A DNA stretch of 64,000 nucleotides from Marasmius tenuissimus (lineage: Eukaryota; Basidiomycota; Agaricomycetes; Agaricales; Marasmiaceae). The translations under genes were made by a program, and so were the position numbers. Every line of letters begins with the position of its first letter. The first letter of the stretch is position 1. The stretch is from NCBI GenBank assembly GCA_029532415.1, contig JAQOTA010000036.1, positions 289,293-353,292 on the forward strand, written 5' to 3'. Shown one piece after another: positions 12,518 through 23,187 of this stretch. The notes beneath the pieces were generated by a model. It ran no database searches. It was not told where the DNA came from and was given only the letters and a program-made list of their open reading frames with translations.

Positions 12518-12809
12518 CTAAGGTAGACCTTGAGCGGAACTGACCACATCACCTGATGTGACGGTCACACTTTTGGCAGGGAGTTTTCGGCTGTGGGACA
12601 GAGGCAAGAGGACCTGAAATTGTATCAACCCCATGCAGTCGCAAGTAATCCCTAAAAGGGCTCCGTGTTGACCTCGAAAGACATTTTCCCCAGGGCGTAA
12701 CGGAGCCCTTTTCGTACAAACTCCTTCGCTGGAAGATGAGATATAAAAAAACCTAAATTGTCACGCTTTACCACGTGATGTGGTCAGTTCCGCTTGAGGT
12801 CTACCTTAG
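12518..12809. mobile_element. MITE-like element with 35-bp terminal inverted repeats
   Basis: The ends are inverted repeats: 12518-12552 matches the reverse complement of 12775-12809 at 33 of 35 positions (both begin CTAAGGTAGACCT). The element is about 290 bp and has no coding capacity. A nested perfect 13-bp inverted repeat (12654-12666 with 12700-12712, AAAAGGGCTCCGT) can form a stem with a 33-nt loop. TA dinucleotides sit symmetrically at both ends (12519-12520 and 12807-12808), compatible with a TA target site as for Tc1/mariner-type MITEs, but they are part of the palindromic end and so do not prove a duplication. It lies between the histidine-kinase start and the Sub2 stop. Confidence 0.75.
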
Positions 12810-12966
12810 TACTTACTTCTGAACTGTTCGCACAGATCTATGTGAATTCACAGCGACCAGCAATACCCAAGAGCATGATTGTTATATAACATGTATCGCA
12901 ACTTTGAAACACCATTATACAGAGATAACGAAGGTAAGTAAGAGGAAAGAAGAGATAGCGCGCAGA

Positions 12967-15009
12967 CTAGGACGTCACTAACAGAATGAAACATTAGAAC
13001 CGAGAATCGACCAATGATAGCGACGGACATACTGTAACTGGCAGGATCAATGTGATCTGGGAGTTCTGGAACTGCAACCTCGAATCGGGCTTGGATTGCG
13101 GACATAACCTGCTGGTCCTCGTCTGACGAGACGAAAGTTATGGCCAAACCCTTGGTTCCAAAACGTCCAGCTCGACTGAAGGTATATTTAGCTGTCTGAG
13201 TACCCAACACCCTCTGAGAACACTCACCCAACACGGTGAAGGTAGCTGTCAGCATCAGGCGGCGAGTCGTAGTTGATGACAATGTTGACACGTTCAACGT
13301 CAATACCACGCCCGAAGATGTCTGTGGCGACCAAGATACGCTTTTCAAATGCCTTGAAAGCGGTGTAGCGTGAAATACTATCAGAGTATGTAAGGTGAGC
13401 GGACATGAGTGAACAAAGTTTCAGATGGTAGCTGACCGTTCTTCCTGCTGTAGACCAGAGTGGATTGCTATACTTGGAAAGTTGCAGCTGACAAGGAGCT
13501 TGTCTAATTCGATCGCTCGAGCAACGGACTTGACGAAGATCACGACCTGACACGCAACGGTCAATAGGCCATTGACATCGCGAGAGGATGAGTAGGCTCA
13601 CCTGGTTAAACTCCAAGGTGTCAAGTAGTTCATTGAGCTTCCTGTTCTTGGCGTTCTCCTCTAGTTTAACGTAGTGTTGTTGGAGACCGTGGAGAGTCAA
13701 CTTAGTTTCGTCATCGACGAAAATTTCGAGAGGCTTGAAAACAGTTAATCGTCTATCTAATGAAGCTCGAGGAGGACATACGTTCGACATGAACTTTTTG
13801 CAAGTAACCCGAATGTCCTTGGCAAGAGTAGCGCTGAACATCATAACTTGTTTGTGGTGGGGTGTAGTCCTGAAAATTTCCTGTACGTCCCGACGCATAT
13901 CTGATGGAGGATGTCGCAATTAGAAACAGGTAGGCGATATGACGGGGGTTGAATAAGAAAAAGGAACCAGATGGAAGCGAAGGTGTTGACGATTGCCTTG
14001 TCGAGTCGGGAAAGTAGAAGTGCATCTTTCTTGGTGCCCAAACTCCCTCTTCCCTCCCAGCCCAATACGCCACGACGAGTCAACAGAAACGCCACTTCTA
14101 CGCCTCGCCAAAACCACGTCCCTTCTGACCCTCCCAGGGCGACATTGCACCACATATGATGTAACAGGTAAGGCAAAATGTGTGTTCAACGCGCGGTCGG
14201 TTCGATGACGAATGTAAAGAGGTGATGAGGATGGGCCCAAACTCGTGACTGACCAAGCTGTTCCAGCATTTTATCGCACTCGTCCAGTACGAAATGTTTG
14301 ACGTTCTTCGCATCCAGAACTTTGTCTCTCGCGAGCGCGTTCAAGCGACCAGGTGTGGCGACAACGATGTGTGGGCATTTGCTCTTGTCGCGAAGTGTTT
14401 CTGCGTCTTTTGAGACTGGAGTGCCGCCATAGAAAGTGCTGATTCGAACGTCGGGCATATACTTGGCGAAACGAGTGTATTCGTTTTTGATCTGGAAGGC
14501 CAGCTCACGAGTGTGGCAAAGCACGAGAACGGACACTTGACCGTTGACTGGTTCAAGTTGTTGAAGAGTGGCAAGAACGAAAACGGCAGTTTTGCCGTGT
14601 CCGGACTTTGCCTGACACAAGACGTCCATTCCAAGGACTGCTTGAGGGATACATTCCTGCTGAACTGATTGAAGAGAAATCTCGTTAGACGACGTGAGAC
14701 TGACGTTGAAGCGTACATACCTTCTGAAGGGTGCTCAAAACCCAAATCACTAATCGCACGCAGAAGCTCAGGTTTCAGCAGGAAGTCCCTAAAAAGCGGT
14801 CAGAACCCTGAGAGAATCCGTACAGCTCGTAAGACACACCTAAATCCAGTCGAATGGATGCCGGAAAAGTTCTTTTTGTCTTTGTCTTCTCCATCCGCTG
14901 CTGCTGCACCAGACGCTGTAGTGCTGACGCCAGCTGCCGGGAAACCATTGGTGGTAACGTCGTTTTCGTCTTCGTAGTCAATAAGGTCTTCATTGTCGTG
15001 TGCGCTCAT
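12967..15009 (-). CDS. SUB2: DECD-box RNA helicase Sub2/UAP56
   Basis: ATP-dependent RNA helicase of the spliceosome and the TREX mRNA export complex. It starts at ATG 15009 with an acidic N-terminus ([17 protein letters not shown]), followed by the Q-motif region ([26 protein letters not shown]). Motif I is AKSGHGKT, then TRELAFQI and TPGRLNAL. Motif II is DECD, the hallmark of Sub2/UAP56 rather than DEAD. Motif III is SAT, and the C-terminal helicase motifs include [16 protein letters not shown] and HRVGRAGRFG. The last intron (12978-13032) leads to a short final exon giving the C-terminus DPASYMTS, with the stop at 12967-12969. It contains several introns. The 374-base gap to the divergent CCA1 gene would be a shared promoter. 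Confidence 0.95.
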
Positions 15010-15383
15010 TTTGAAGGGATAACCGGAGAGTTGAAGTCTTGAAGGAGGTGGTAAGAGTCAAAGAGGTATGCCGCTCTGTGATTGGCCAGGTTTGCCAACC
15101 AAACACAGCATTCCCACGCACTGGCCTTCTGAGTTGGGCTCGCCGCTCGACGAGGCAAACTAGGATTGAGCTCCAAGTTACAACACGTTTAGCAAATACT
15201 ACCAAGTATAAAAATGAAAGTGTTCGTCATAAATTACATTCTCATTTTGAAGGCATAAGTCGTATAGAATCAAGAAACGTATATTCAGAATACTTAAAGT
15301 TCAAGTCATCATGGATCGTTCCGGTCCGCGCTGTCCGCGTGCTCAATATCGTAGTCGAATCACTATGAATCATCCTCTCATGA
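15010..15383. promoter_or_regulatory. Divergent promoter between SUB2 and CCA1
   Basis: This 374-base spacer separates two outward-facing housekeeping genes and must carry both promoters. It contains a CCAAT-type ATTGG (15076-15080, within TGATTGGCC). Two out-of-frame ATGs (15365 and 15380) precede the CCA1 start. No other gene is seen. Confidence 0.6.
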
Positions 15384-17595
15384 ATGCTCTTCCTAAAACA
15401 CACAATCCGACTATCTAAACCTCCCTTCATACTCCGCTCTGCCTTCTCGTCTTCCGCGAAGCTTCGCTTCCCAATGGCTGCACTTATTCCCCTTCGAACC
15501 AGCAAAGTCAACCGGATCTTGATACCGGAAGAGATGAACGTCGAATTGACCGAGACAGAGGAGAAAATTTGCGAGCTGTTAGACCAATGCACGGAGCACC
15601 TGCGAAAAACCAAGGGGATCCATACCGAGTGCAGAATAGCGGGTGGATGGGTGAGGGACAAGGTTATTGGCGCGTTTTTTTGACCTGAGTGTTCGTATGG
15701 TGTGCTTAAACTTATCTTTCTCATTTTCGCGTAGCTCTTGGGATCTCAGAGTAATGACATCGACGTAGCACTCACCGATATTATGGGCTACGCTTTTGCG
15801 GAGCATCTTGCGGAATTTGCCCAGGCAGAGGGCATGACGGTTGGATCGATTGGGAAGATTGCCCAAAACCCGGATCAATCGAAGCATTTGGAGACTGCAA
15901 CTTTTCGAATTCTGGACAGAGATATAGATCTCGTGAATCTAAGGAGCGAAGAATATGCCAGCGCAAGTCGCATCCCAACCGGTGTGGTGAGTCGGATCCA
16001 TCTGTTTATCCGACAGCTTTACTCAGTTTCCCAGAGCTTCGGTACACCTGAACAAGATGCACTGAGGCGAGATATCACAATCAACGCGCTTTTTTACAAC
16101 TGCCACACACGTTCTGTGGAGGATTACACAGGAAAGGCGCGTAAATACTATTGAGAAGGGGCGGCAACCGGACTGAGCGTGTTCCATGTAGGGCTTAGAC
16201 GACCTTAAAAATGCTGTTGTGCGGACGCCTCTGTCACCGAAAGAGACCTTCATAGACGACCCGCTGCGAGTGCTTAGGTGCATCAGGTTTGCAAGTCGAT
16301 TCGGTTTCGATATCGTTCCCGAGATTGTAGCCGCAGTCCAAGATCCAGAAATTAAGGTCAAACCGAGTCTCAAAAACTCCGAAATTGGCTCACGTTGATC
16401 TTTGCAGGAGGCTCTAGTATCCAAGGTTGCTCGCGAGCGAGCAGGTGAAGAGCTCTCCAAGATGGTCAAAGGTGCGTATATGACATTTCGTGCACACATC
16501 CCCAAGTTCTCATTCGGGGCCAGGCCGCGATCCGCTTCGTTCGATCCAGCTGTTCACTTCCTTGGGACTCTACTCTTCCATCTTCTCTGGCTTCCCTCCT
16601 AACGTCATCGAGACATTTTCTGACAACCCACGCTCGGAAGCAACCGCCCTGAAGGCCGCATCGATTCTACAGACCCTCCTCGCCAATGTCGGCACAGATC
16701 TACCACCACTACATCCAACCTTCTTCAAAGTACTCGAGTCAGACGTGACCTGTAAGCCAAGACTCTTCCTCGCAGCAGTTCTGAGCCCGTATGCCGGAAT
16801 AATCTACCGCGATCACAAGGGGAAGGAGCTTCCCGTGGTCGAGTATGTCATTCGGGAGTGCTTAAAGCTAGGATCTCAAAATCATTTCTTGGATGGTATT
16901 CCAGCGCTCTTCTCTGCCTGCAATGTCCTCAGAAATCCTGATCCAAGTGACCAAAGGCTCAAAACTCCTTCCGAGAGAGCTGCAGTGGGTGAGGAAAATT
17001 ACGAAACCATCGGTTTACCCTCTCTGACCATCTATTTCTAGGTCTTCTCCTAAGAGAAAAATCCGTTCACAACGTGCACACGGGTTCGCACTGGACAAGC
17101 TCGTTACTCTTCTCCCTGGTACAGGAACTCGTTTCATTCTGCAACGACGTGGAGCAAGGCCTAACAGGCGAGTATTCCCCCCATGCAATGTGTCTGACTT
17201 GCGCTTACCATCGTGGTGCAGCAGAAGACGCCATCAAGACTATCCGACTATACAACACGTTCATTCAACGAGTCGAAGAACTCGGACTCTTTGAGACCGT
17301 TGATGCGAAGCCTCTGCTTGATGTACGCCTTCCTGAACGTGATTTTACATGTACTGGCTTTAACGGTGTTTCTGCATAGGGACGAGAAGTCTCTTCCGCG
17401 TTGGACGCCAGGCCTGGTCCCTGGACAGGTGCTGTGCTCGCCAAAGTTGTAGTTTGGCAGCTCGAGAATCCGCAAGGGACGAAGGACGATTGCTTGACTT
17501 GGCTGAAGGGCGAAAGGGAACAAGGCAATATTGAGGTGGCGAACAATAGGCCGCCCGATTCAAAACCAGTGAAAAAGGCACGGACGCGCAAGTAG
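15384..17595 (+). CDS. CCA1: CCA-adding tRNA nucleotidyltransferase (class II), probable dual targeting
   Basis: Adds or repairs the 3' CCA end of tRNAs in cytosol, nucleus and mitochondria. Exon 1 is 15384-15662, exon 2 is 15735-15986, then from 16035 onward through further exons to the stop at 17593-17595. The class II nucleotidyltransferase core reads AGGWVRDKLLGSQSNDIDVAL (GGxVRD and the DxD metal site, here DID), then RDITINALFYN, RTPLSPKETFIDDPLRVLRCIRFASRFGF and ERAGEELSKM. The first 30 residues (MLFLKHTIRLSKPP...) are basic, Ser-rich and lack acidic residues, like a mitochondrial presequence. An in-frame second ATG at 15474 (MAALIPLR) follows. Two introns may use GC donors: one after the codon AAG at about 16138, and a 54-nt in-frame stretch at about 17168-17221 that could be intron or coding. 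The C-terminus is Lys/Arg-rich. The family is certain; exact exon borders in the 3' half are less sure. Confidence 0.92.
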
Positions 17596-17856
17596 TCGAA
17601 GGTATTTCCTTGAAGGCGTGTTGTATTGCAGTAAAACCCAATTTACATAGTTCTTTTGATGGGTACCCAGCTAAATTCTACAGATTTGTGGAAGGAATGT
17701 TATGAAAAAAACCGAGACCGATACGATAGACATGGGATGAGAGTAAGGAGAGAATAGTACAAGTACAGACTTTGTATAGGAAACGTTTGGGAGACATGAG
17801 AAACCGAAAAGTGAGACGTGCATCATGATTCATTAAGAATGTCGTTTTTGCCAACG

Positions 17857-19307
17857 CTAAAATTGATAAGACGCGTTGGATTGAGCCAGCTCACGGAGCA
17901 AATCCTCGTCAAACGAGTCCCCTTCGAGGGTTCCAACTTCTGGGTGTGAGTAGTAGGTGGGAGGTACCGCGAAGTTGAGATTGTCATGGTACGAATTGAC
18001 CTGGGTGTAGTACGCCTGTGGCTGAGGGACATCATACGAAGTGGCGTAGCCGAACTGCTCGACACCAGAGAAACTGGAGACTTCTGTGTACCCATTCGGG
18101 TTGGTGAAGATAGTTTGCTGGGGCTCCAAGTTGTAGACGTCGGGTTTGCACCCGAAGTAATTGTCAATCTCGTGGTTGGATGGGAGAACTGGAGTAGAAA
18201 CACGAGGTGAGCTGCAAGGAGACTGTTCCTACAATTCGGGCAAGTTAGCATAGAGACAAAAAGAAACGAAGAATGGTTGACTAACCTTCAACACCGGTGC
18301 GGCTGTGGGTACGAAGGAGAAATCGCCGAAAATTGCTCGAGCAGGTAGGTCGATCACCGGAATATCCTCTGTGGGGACGTAAACAGGCTCCTGACGTGAA
18401 GAATCCGACTCGTCTTCGTGCTTGACGAAGTCAGGGTATTGCAGCTCCATGTTCTCTTCAACCTTAAGGTCGCCAGCGACGAAAGGAGAGATGAAGTGAT
18501 CGCCGACGACTGGGAACGACGGGGACGCGACGCGCATGCTCTCGATGGGAAGAGGGGCCAAAGATGGTTCTGGTGACTCGACCTTGACCTCAACGGGCGA
18601 AGAGGATGCAGCTGGGGATGCTGTCGGACGCGGGGAAGTGGAACACTCAACACCGTGTTCCAAGCTCACACCGCGCATGAGCCTCTCAGCAACTTCCTCG
18701 CATCTCTTGACCTCCTTCTGGTCGCTTCGGGACCCCTTCTTCTTCTGGACGCGGGGCTTGCGACGAGGGTTGGGAGAGTACTTGTAGTCGGGATATTTCC
18801 TGCTGTGCTCAGCCTTGATAGCTGCAGCGCGATGGCGCCAGTGTTCCTTCATGTGAGCTGGAAGGCTTCTCCAGCTGGACCCTGCCATCTTACTGATCTC
18901 TCGATGATCACGCTCGGTGGGGTTGTGCTTCTGCCTGTCCCAGAAGTCAGAGCGGAAGACCATGAAGGAGTTCGGTGGACGGCGTATGTGATCTTCCGAG
19001 TGTTTACGCGACTTTGAAGCGGAAAGACGGCGCTCGTTGGGAGGGGGAGGTGAAGGAGAGGGGCAGTCAGACGGAGGGCATGGTGGGTGTGGCGAGTAAG
19101 ACGCGTCGGTGGATTCCGATGGGTAGCGAGCTGTCAGCAGGGCCAGGTCAAACGTTTCGTAGCCGTCCTCTATGGAGAAGCAGAAACGGTAATGAGCAAC
19201 CATTTGACGCGTCTATACAGGATGAACGTACCGTCATATTTTCTGGGTGACATTTTCGAGAGCCGGCGGGAACGCCTGGGGGCATCGGACAAGCGGTAGG
19301 CGGGCAT
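17857..19307 (-). CDS. HMG-box transcription factor
   Basis: Sequence-specific HMG-box regulator of the fungal MATA_HMG/Prf1-like type, expected in the nucleus. Exons are 19307-19232, 19169-18286 and 18228-17857, giving 443 residues with two clean introns. The N-terminus MPAYRLSDAPRRSRRLSK is basic. The HMG box begins IRRPPNSFMVFRSDFW, followed by EISKMAGSSWRSLP and KYPDYKYSPNPRRKPRVQKKK, which ends in a basic, NLS-like tail. The remainder is Ser/Pro-rich and acidic in places, with a Tyr/Gln-rich C-terminus ending ELAQSNASYQF. Such proteins control mating, development or nutrient responses in basidiomycetes. Which of these applies is not shown here, and no pheromone or homeodomain mating gene lies nearby. 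Confidence 0.88.
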
Positions 19308-19805
19308 TGTTGAGCGAAGAGTGGTAGATGGTTTGGCAAGTTGAAGTGGATTGAAGTTGAAAAGAATTCGCGGAGAGACCAAATGGAGGATCGACTCTCG
19401 ATTGGGTCAGTTCGTCTGTGTTTCTCCCCCATTCTCACTTCTCCTTTTCAACGGATTGATGGGAGCGCTGGTTTGAGAGGTGGGAAAAGTACCCCTCTAT
19501 AATAGCACTTCGTGTTTTACATGAGGCTTTCTGAATAGGACCTCGTCCGTACCTTGTCACAGAAGCCTACCTTTTCGGGAAAGATCTCCTCCGTGGCCGA
19601 CCTCATGTTTGTTTTCGCGTGTCCTGTCCCTGGATTTGATCACCGAAGCGGCGCTGTGAAGAGACGAGATCGAGGAGATCACCAAGTATTTTCGGACAGA
19701 GCACACTTTGACCCTTGCCTCTGCACTCGTCCCGTCGATCGCTGATCGCAGAAAACTGTTAGACGCCAACCCTAACTGGCGGTAAACTGGAACATTAGCA
19801 CGCGC
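19308..19805. other. Non-coding stretch upstream of the HMG gene
   Basis: About 500 bases between the HMG-box start and the 3' end of the small 54-residue gene. Only short frames without recognisable content are present. It should contain the HMG-box promoter and 5' UTR. Confidence 0.5.
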
Positions 19806-20095
19806 TTAGACCATGTTCTCAAGCTGCTCGATGCTACGGATGTGTTGTAAGGTTCGTGTATTTGCCAGCCAACCGGTGAGCTGTTGTGCAGCTATGGAGA
19901 ACGCCCGTTAGTCTGCAAAACTATCAGGTTTCAATAAAAGCCACCGTGATAACGGGGAAGTAACACACCTTGAGTAGCTGTCCACGATGATCTAGAGTCA
20001 TATAAGTACTTATGAGCTGACTCACCTGCCTGACGCAATGACAATGCTCTATTATCACCTGAAGTTGATGGGGAACTCTGTGAATTGACCGACAT
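19806..20095 (-). CDS. Small 54-residue protein with a 9-nt microexon, function unknown
   Basis: I assemble three exons: 20095-20026 (70 nt), 19977-19969 (9 nt, CTACTCAAG) and 19891-19806 (86 nt), total 165 nt including the stop. The introns are 19978-20025 (starts GTGAGT, ends ACAG) and 19892-19968 (starts GTGTGT, ends ATAG). The joined frame is MSVNSQSSPSTSGDNRALSL..., then RQAATQAAQQLTGWL, then ending RSIEQLENMV. The second half looks like one amphipathic helix. The frame is also open a few codons upstream of the ATG (VYTNDD), so a further 5' exon is possible. I do not recognise a family. Support is the in-phase splicing and the helix-like composition only. Confidence 0.45.
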
Positions 20096-20285
20096 GTCAT
20101 CATTTGTATACACTCTTGTCAGTCACAAAGGTTCTCGATCAGAACTTTGCATTGTTCCCGAGGACTCGTTTGCCGTATCCAGGCGTCCGATCTTGTACGA
20201 GTCCTTCGAGTCAGACCCATCCTTGGTGGCTGGTATAGGAAAATAGTGAAGCGATGTAATGTGGATTGCAAACAGGACATCGTAA

Positions 20286-22478
20286 CTAGCTAGATGACTC
20301 CCCCACATGCGGTGGCGTTTTGCTATTGAGCTCTGCCTTTGCTTGTCGACGTTTTGATCCGGCGATCATCTCCCTGAGAGAAAAAAAAGCCACAAGGCGT
20401 TGAGTACTTGTATGCATCGTGTGGCACCGGGCAATCGAAAGGTCGCTCTGACCTTTTCTTCAAAGCATCGTTCCGTCCAATTTTCCGCGCAGGATTGACC
20501 ATTTCGGACCGAGCCGCCTTCCCCATCTCTCTGCGCTTCATTTTCGACGGCTTGGGTAGCTTCAATATCCAGTCTGGAACAGGAGAACCAGACTGAAGTA
20601 GCACGTTGGCGATGCTACGATGCACATTATCAATCAGGAATCACCTTCGCGAAGCGGAAGAACACCCACGATTTCAAGAATGGAGCGTCTTCATCTGTAA
20701 AAAAAGTGACAGCCTTGCCTTCCCGCCCTGCACGGCCCGTACGACCTGGAGGAAGGAATCGTGAGGTGCTGCTAAGCAGAGCGTCTACTTGTAGAAGGAC
20801 TATCTTACCGATCCTGTGAATGTAGCTTTGCACACTTGTCGGAAAGTCGTAGTTAATGACCTCCCGCACGCCCTTGAAGTCCATCCCACGAGCCATGACT
20901 TCCGTGCTTACCAAGACCCAGCATTCGCCTCTACGCATGCGACTGACAGTGTCTTCTCGTTCCTTTGCTGACATCCCAGCGTGGAGGCAGTCGACATTTT
21001 GGATGCCATTCAACACCAGCTCTTCCGCGAGCGACGAAGCACGAGGCTGAGTGGACGTGAAAATCACCACTGGAGGGTTGTAAGGTTGAGAGAAGTACGT
21101 TAAAAGGCTGGGAACTTTTGAAGGGTCATCGGCGACGTATGTTAACGACTGGGCGATGAGGGGCAGTGGGGTATCCCTGCTATACGTTTAGGATAGAAGA
21201 CAGACCGAAGATGTAGAACTCACTTGAGGCCCACAACAACTCGTATTGGATCGTTCAGCAGATCCATTGTCAGTTTCTCTGCATTAGCTGGAAGAGTAGC
21301 ACTGAACACGGCTTTCTGGAGTTTAGGATGCGTACACGCAGCAACCACCTCTTGTACTTGCGACAAGAATTCCGAGTCGAGCATTCGATCAGCCTCGTCA
21401 AGTATGAGATGCCGAACGCTGGCGATTTGGTTAGGACGAGGAAGTCTGGAATAGAACTAAATCGAACCTACTTGCTCAAGCTGACATTCCCAAATTGAAG
21501 GGAGGCAACCAATCGTAGTGGTGTACTTATGATGATATCTAAATCAAAACCGTTGAGACGTACACTCGGGCCAGGTGGGAGTTGGGACGACAGACCGACT
21601 TTGTCTCGTACATCCTTGTTCGACAACGTGTTTGCGGTTGCCTTGCTGAATAGAACCATACGCCATTTACGGCCCTGTGCCAGCTTTAAGCATTCGTTGT
21701 GTATCTGGTGAGCAAGTTCTTTCGTGGGGGCAAGTACGAGCGCTCGAACGCCTGTCCCTTCGTCGGAACCATCGTGACTGGCAATCGGGTGCTTCATGGC
21801 GGCGAGAATTGGCAACAGATATGACAAGGTCTTCCCAGTTCCTGTCGGTGAGATTGCAGCAAGGTCCCGAGACTGGTAATTATGAGCATCGGATGTCCAC
21901 AGCGCAATGCATGAATACATACCTCCATCAATATTGGTATTCCGTAAGACTGAATGCCTGTGGGGTGTTCCCAGCCGTTCTTCGACAAATTGGCCAGTAT
22001 ATGTGTCGATAGTTGGTATCTATCTCGCATTTCTTCGAACGATTCAGCGTGTTCTGGGACATTTGAACCTTTTGCTGTTACACGATGCCGTTGTTGTTGA
22101 GGTTTTCCCGGATTCTCTTCTTCGACACCTTCCTCCATCCCATCCTCCGAGCTTTGTTCATCGCTATCCCTCACACTCTCTGAACTGTTTAATCGCCTCT
22201 TCTTCTCCAATTTGCCTGCCTTCTTGTCACTGGCTTTCCGTTTTCCCGTTCCCTGCGCATACTTGAAAAAATCTAGTTCTGCAGGGAGGTCTGAATCTTG
22301 CGAAACCGTCTGAGATGGCTTCTTTGATTCTGATTTTCTTGCGTTGCCCTTGGTCGAATGAGACAGGTTCAAAGGCCTGAAGGGCATGGAAACGCACAGT
22401 GAACAACTCGACGTCCTTCCCGAACCGATTTTTGTCAAACTTGATGCCCCCACGAGACAGTATCTGGAAGGCTTCCAT
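20286..22478 (-). CDS. ROK1: DEAD-box RNA helicase Rok1 (DDX52)
   Basis: Nucleolar ATP-dependent RNA helicase needed for early 18S rRNA processing in the small-subunit processome. The ATG is at 22478 (MEAFQILSRGGIKF, matching the Rok1 N-terminal pattern). A 49-nt intron after DVELFT leads into a Ser/Lys-rich linker and PAELDFFKYAQGTGKRK. Motifs: GWEHPTGIQSYGIP (Q-motif), SPTGTGKT (motif I), APTKELAHQIH, STPLRLV, LDEADRML (DEAD, about 21.4 kb), FSATLPANAEKL, VSTEVMARGMDFKGV and HRIGRTGRAGREGKAV. The last intron restores the frame to KKREMIAGSKRRQAKAEL, and the C-terminus is GESSS with the stop at 20286-20288. It is divergent from the next gene, with about 230 bases between them. Confidence 0.94.
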
Positions 22479-22707
22479 GTCGTCCAAAGGTACGCTTTGG
22501 GTGAGGAGGTGAGGGGACGAAACTAAGCGCTGGCGACGGGCAAAATTTTGATAGGGCGCCTACGTTGAGGATCGATTCATAGTTGGCGGCACGGTCCGGT
22601 ACCGGTACCCTCGATCTGGGTACGCTACTAGCCAAGTAGTACTTTGTCTTCGAGCATCATGTAACGTTTCAGTCTTCAGAATTCCAAATTTCAACGTTTC
22701 AACCACC

Positions 22708-23187
22708 ATGTTCAAGAAACCGGCAACAGCAACGAGGCCCAGTGGGGGTGTAAGGGCTCTTACACTCGCATTTTTTGTGGCTATCTATATTTTTCTCTAC
22801 TTTCGGTACTTCGAACCCATCTATACGAAAGAGGAAAATCTCCTGGATGGTGTCACTTTTTGGTCCAAGGGTTCATCCACCTCGCCCTTGGCATGATAGG
22901 GGCTTTCAGCGGGGAGCGAAGGAATATTCTGATATTGTTGGCGTTTACGACTCACACTTATGGGTGCGTGTATATTCTTTGTCTCGCTGACGCTGGCTTA
23001 CCATGCGTGGACAGCCGCGGTGATTGAGTGCTTCAGAGTCAGCAAGACACTGAACTATGCAAGTTGGCAGTTGCCCGAGATTCTTCTCGTACCCCCTGTA
23101 GCTTCGTATGCGACCGCTGTATTGGCGCTGTACTTCCTCCCTCACACCCGCCTCGACCAGCAAAATGGAGGCCCCTATCGACACTGA
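22708..23187 (+). CDS. Small multi-pass membrane protein with disturbed frame, unknown function
   Basis: Starts MFKKPATATRPSGG, then a clear hydrophobic helix (ALTLAFFVAIYIFLYFRYF) and FEPIYTKEENLLDGVTFWSK. At about 22872 the natural continuation (GFIHLALGMIGAFSGERRN, another hydrophobic stretch) lies in a different frame. At about 22955 coding returns to the first frame (GACIFFVSLTLAYHAWTAA, then SWQLPEILLVPPVASYATAV). The stop is at 23185-23187. The two shifts compensate. Explanations are a pair of small indels (pseudogene or sequence error) or unusual introns: a 50-nt GTGTCA...ATAG intron followed by a GC-AG intron would also join the frames. Three to four membrane segments are predicted. 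I do not recognise the family. Confidence 0.5.

Noticed and set aside
14300..14325. DECD in the helicase considered as a mutated DEAD box
   Set aside because: DECD is the defining motif of Sub2/UAP56.
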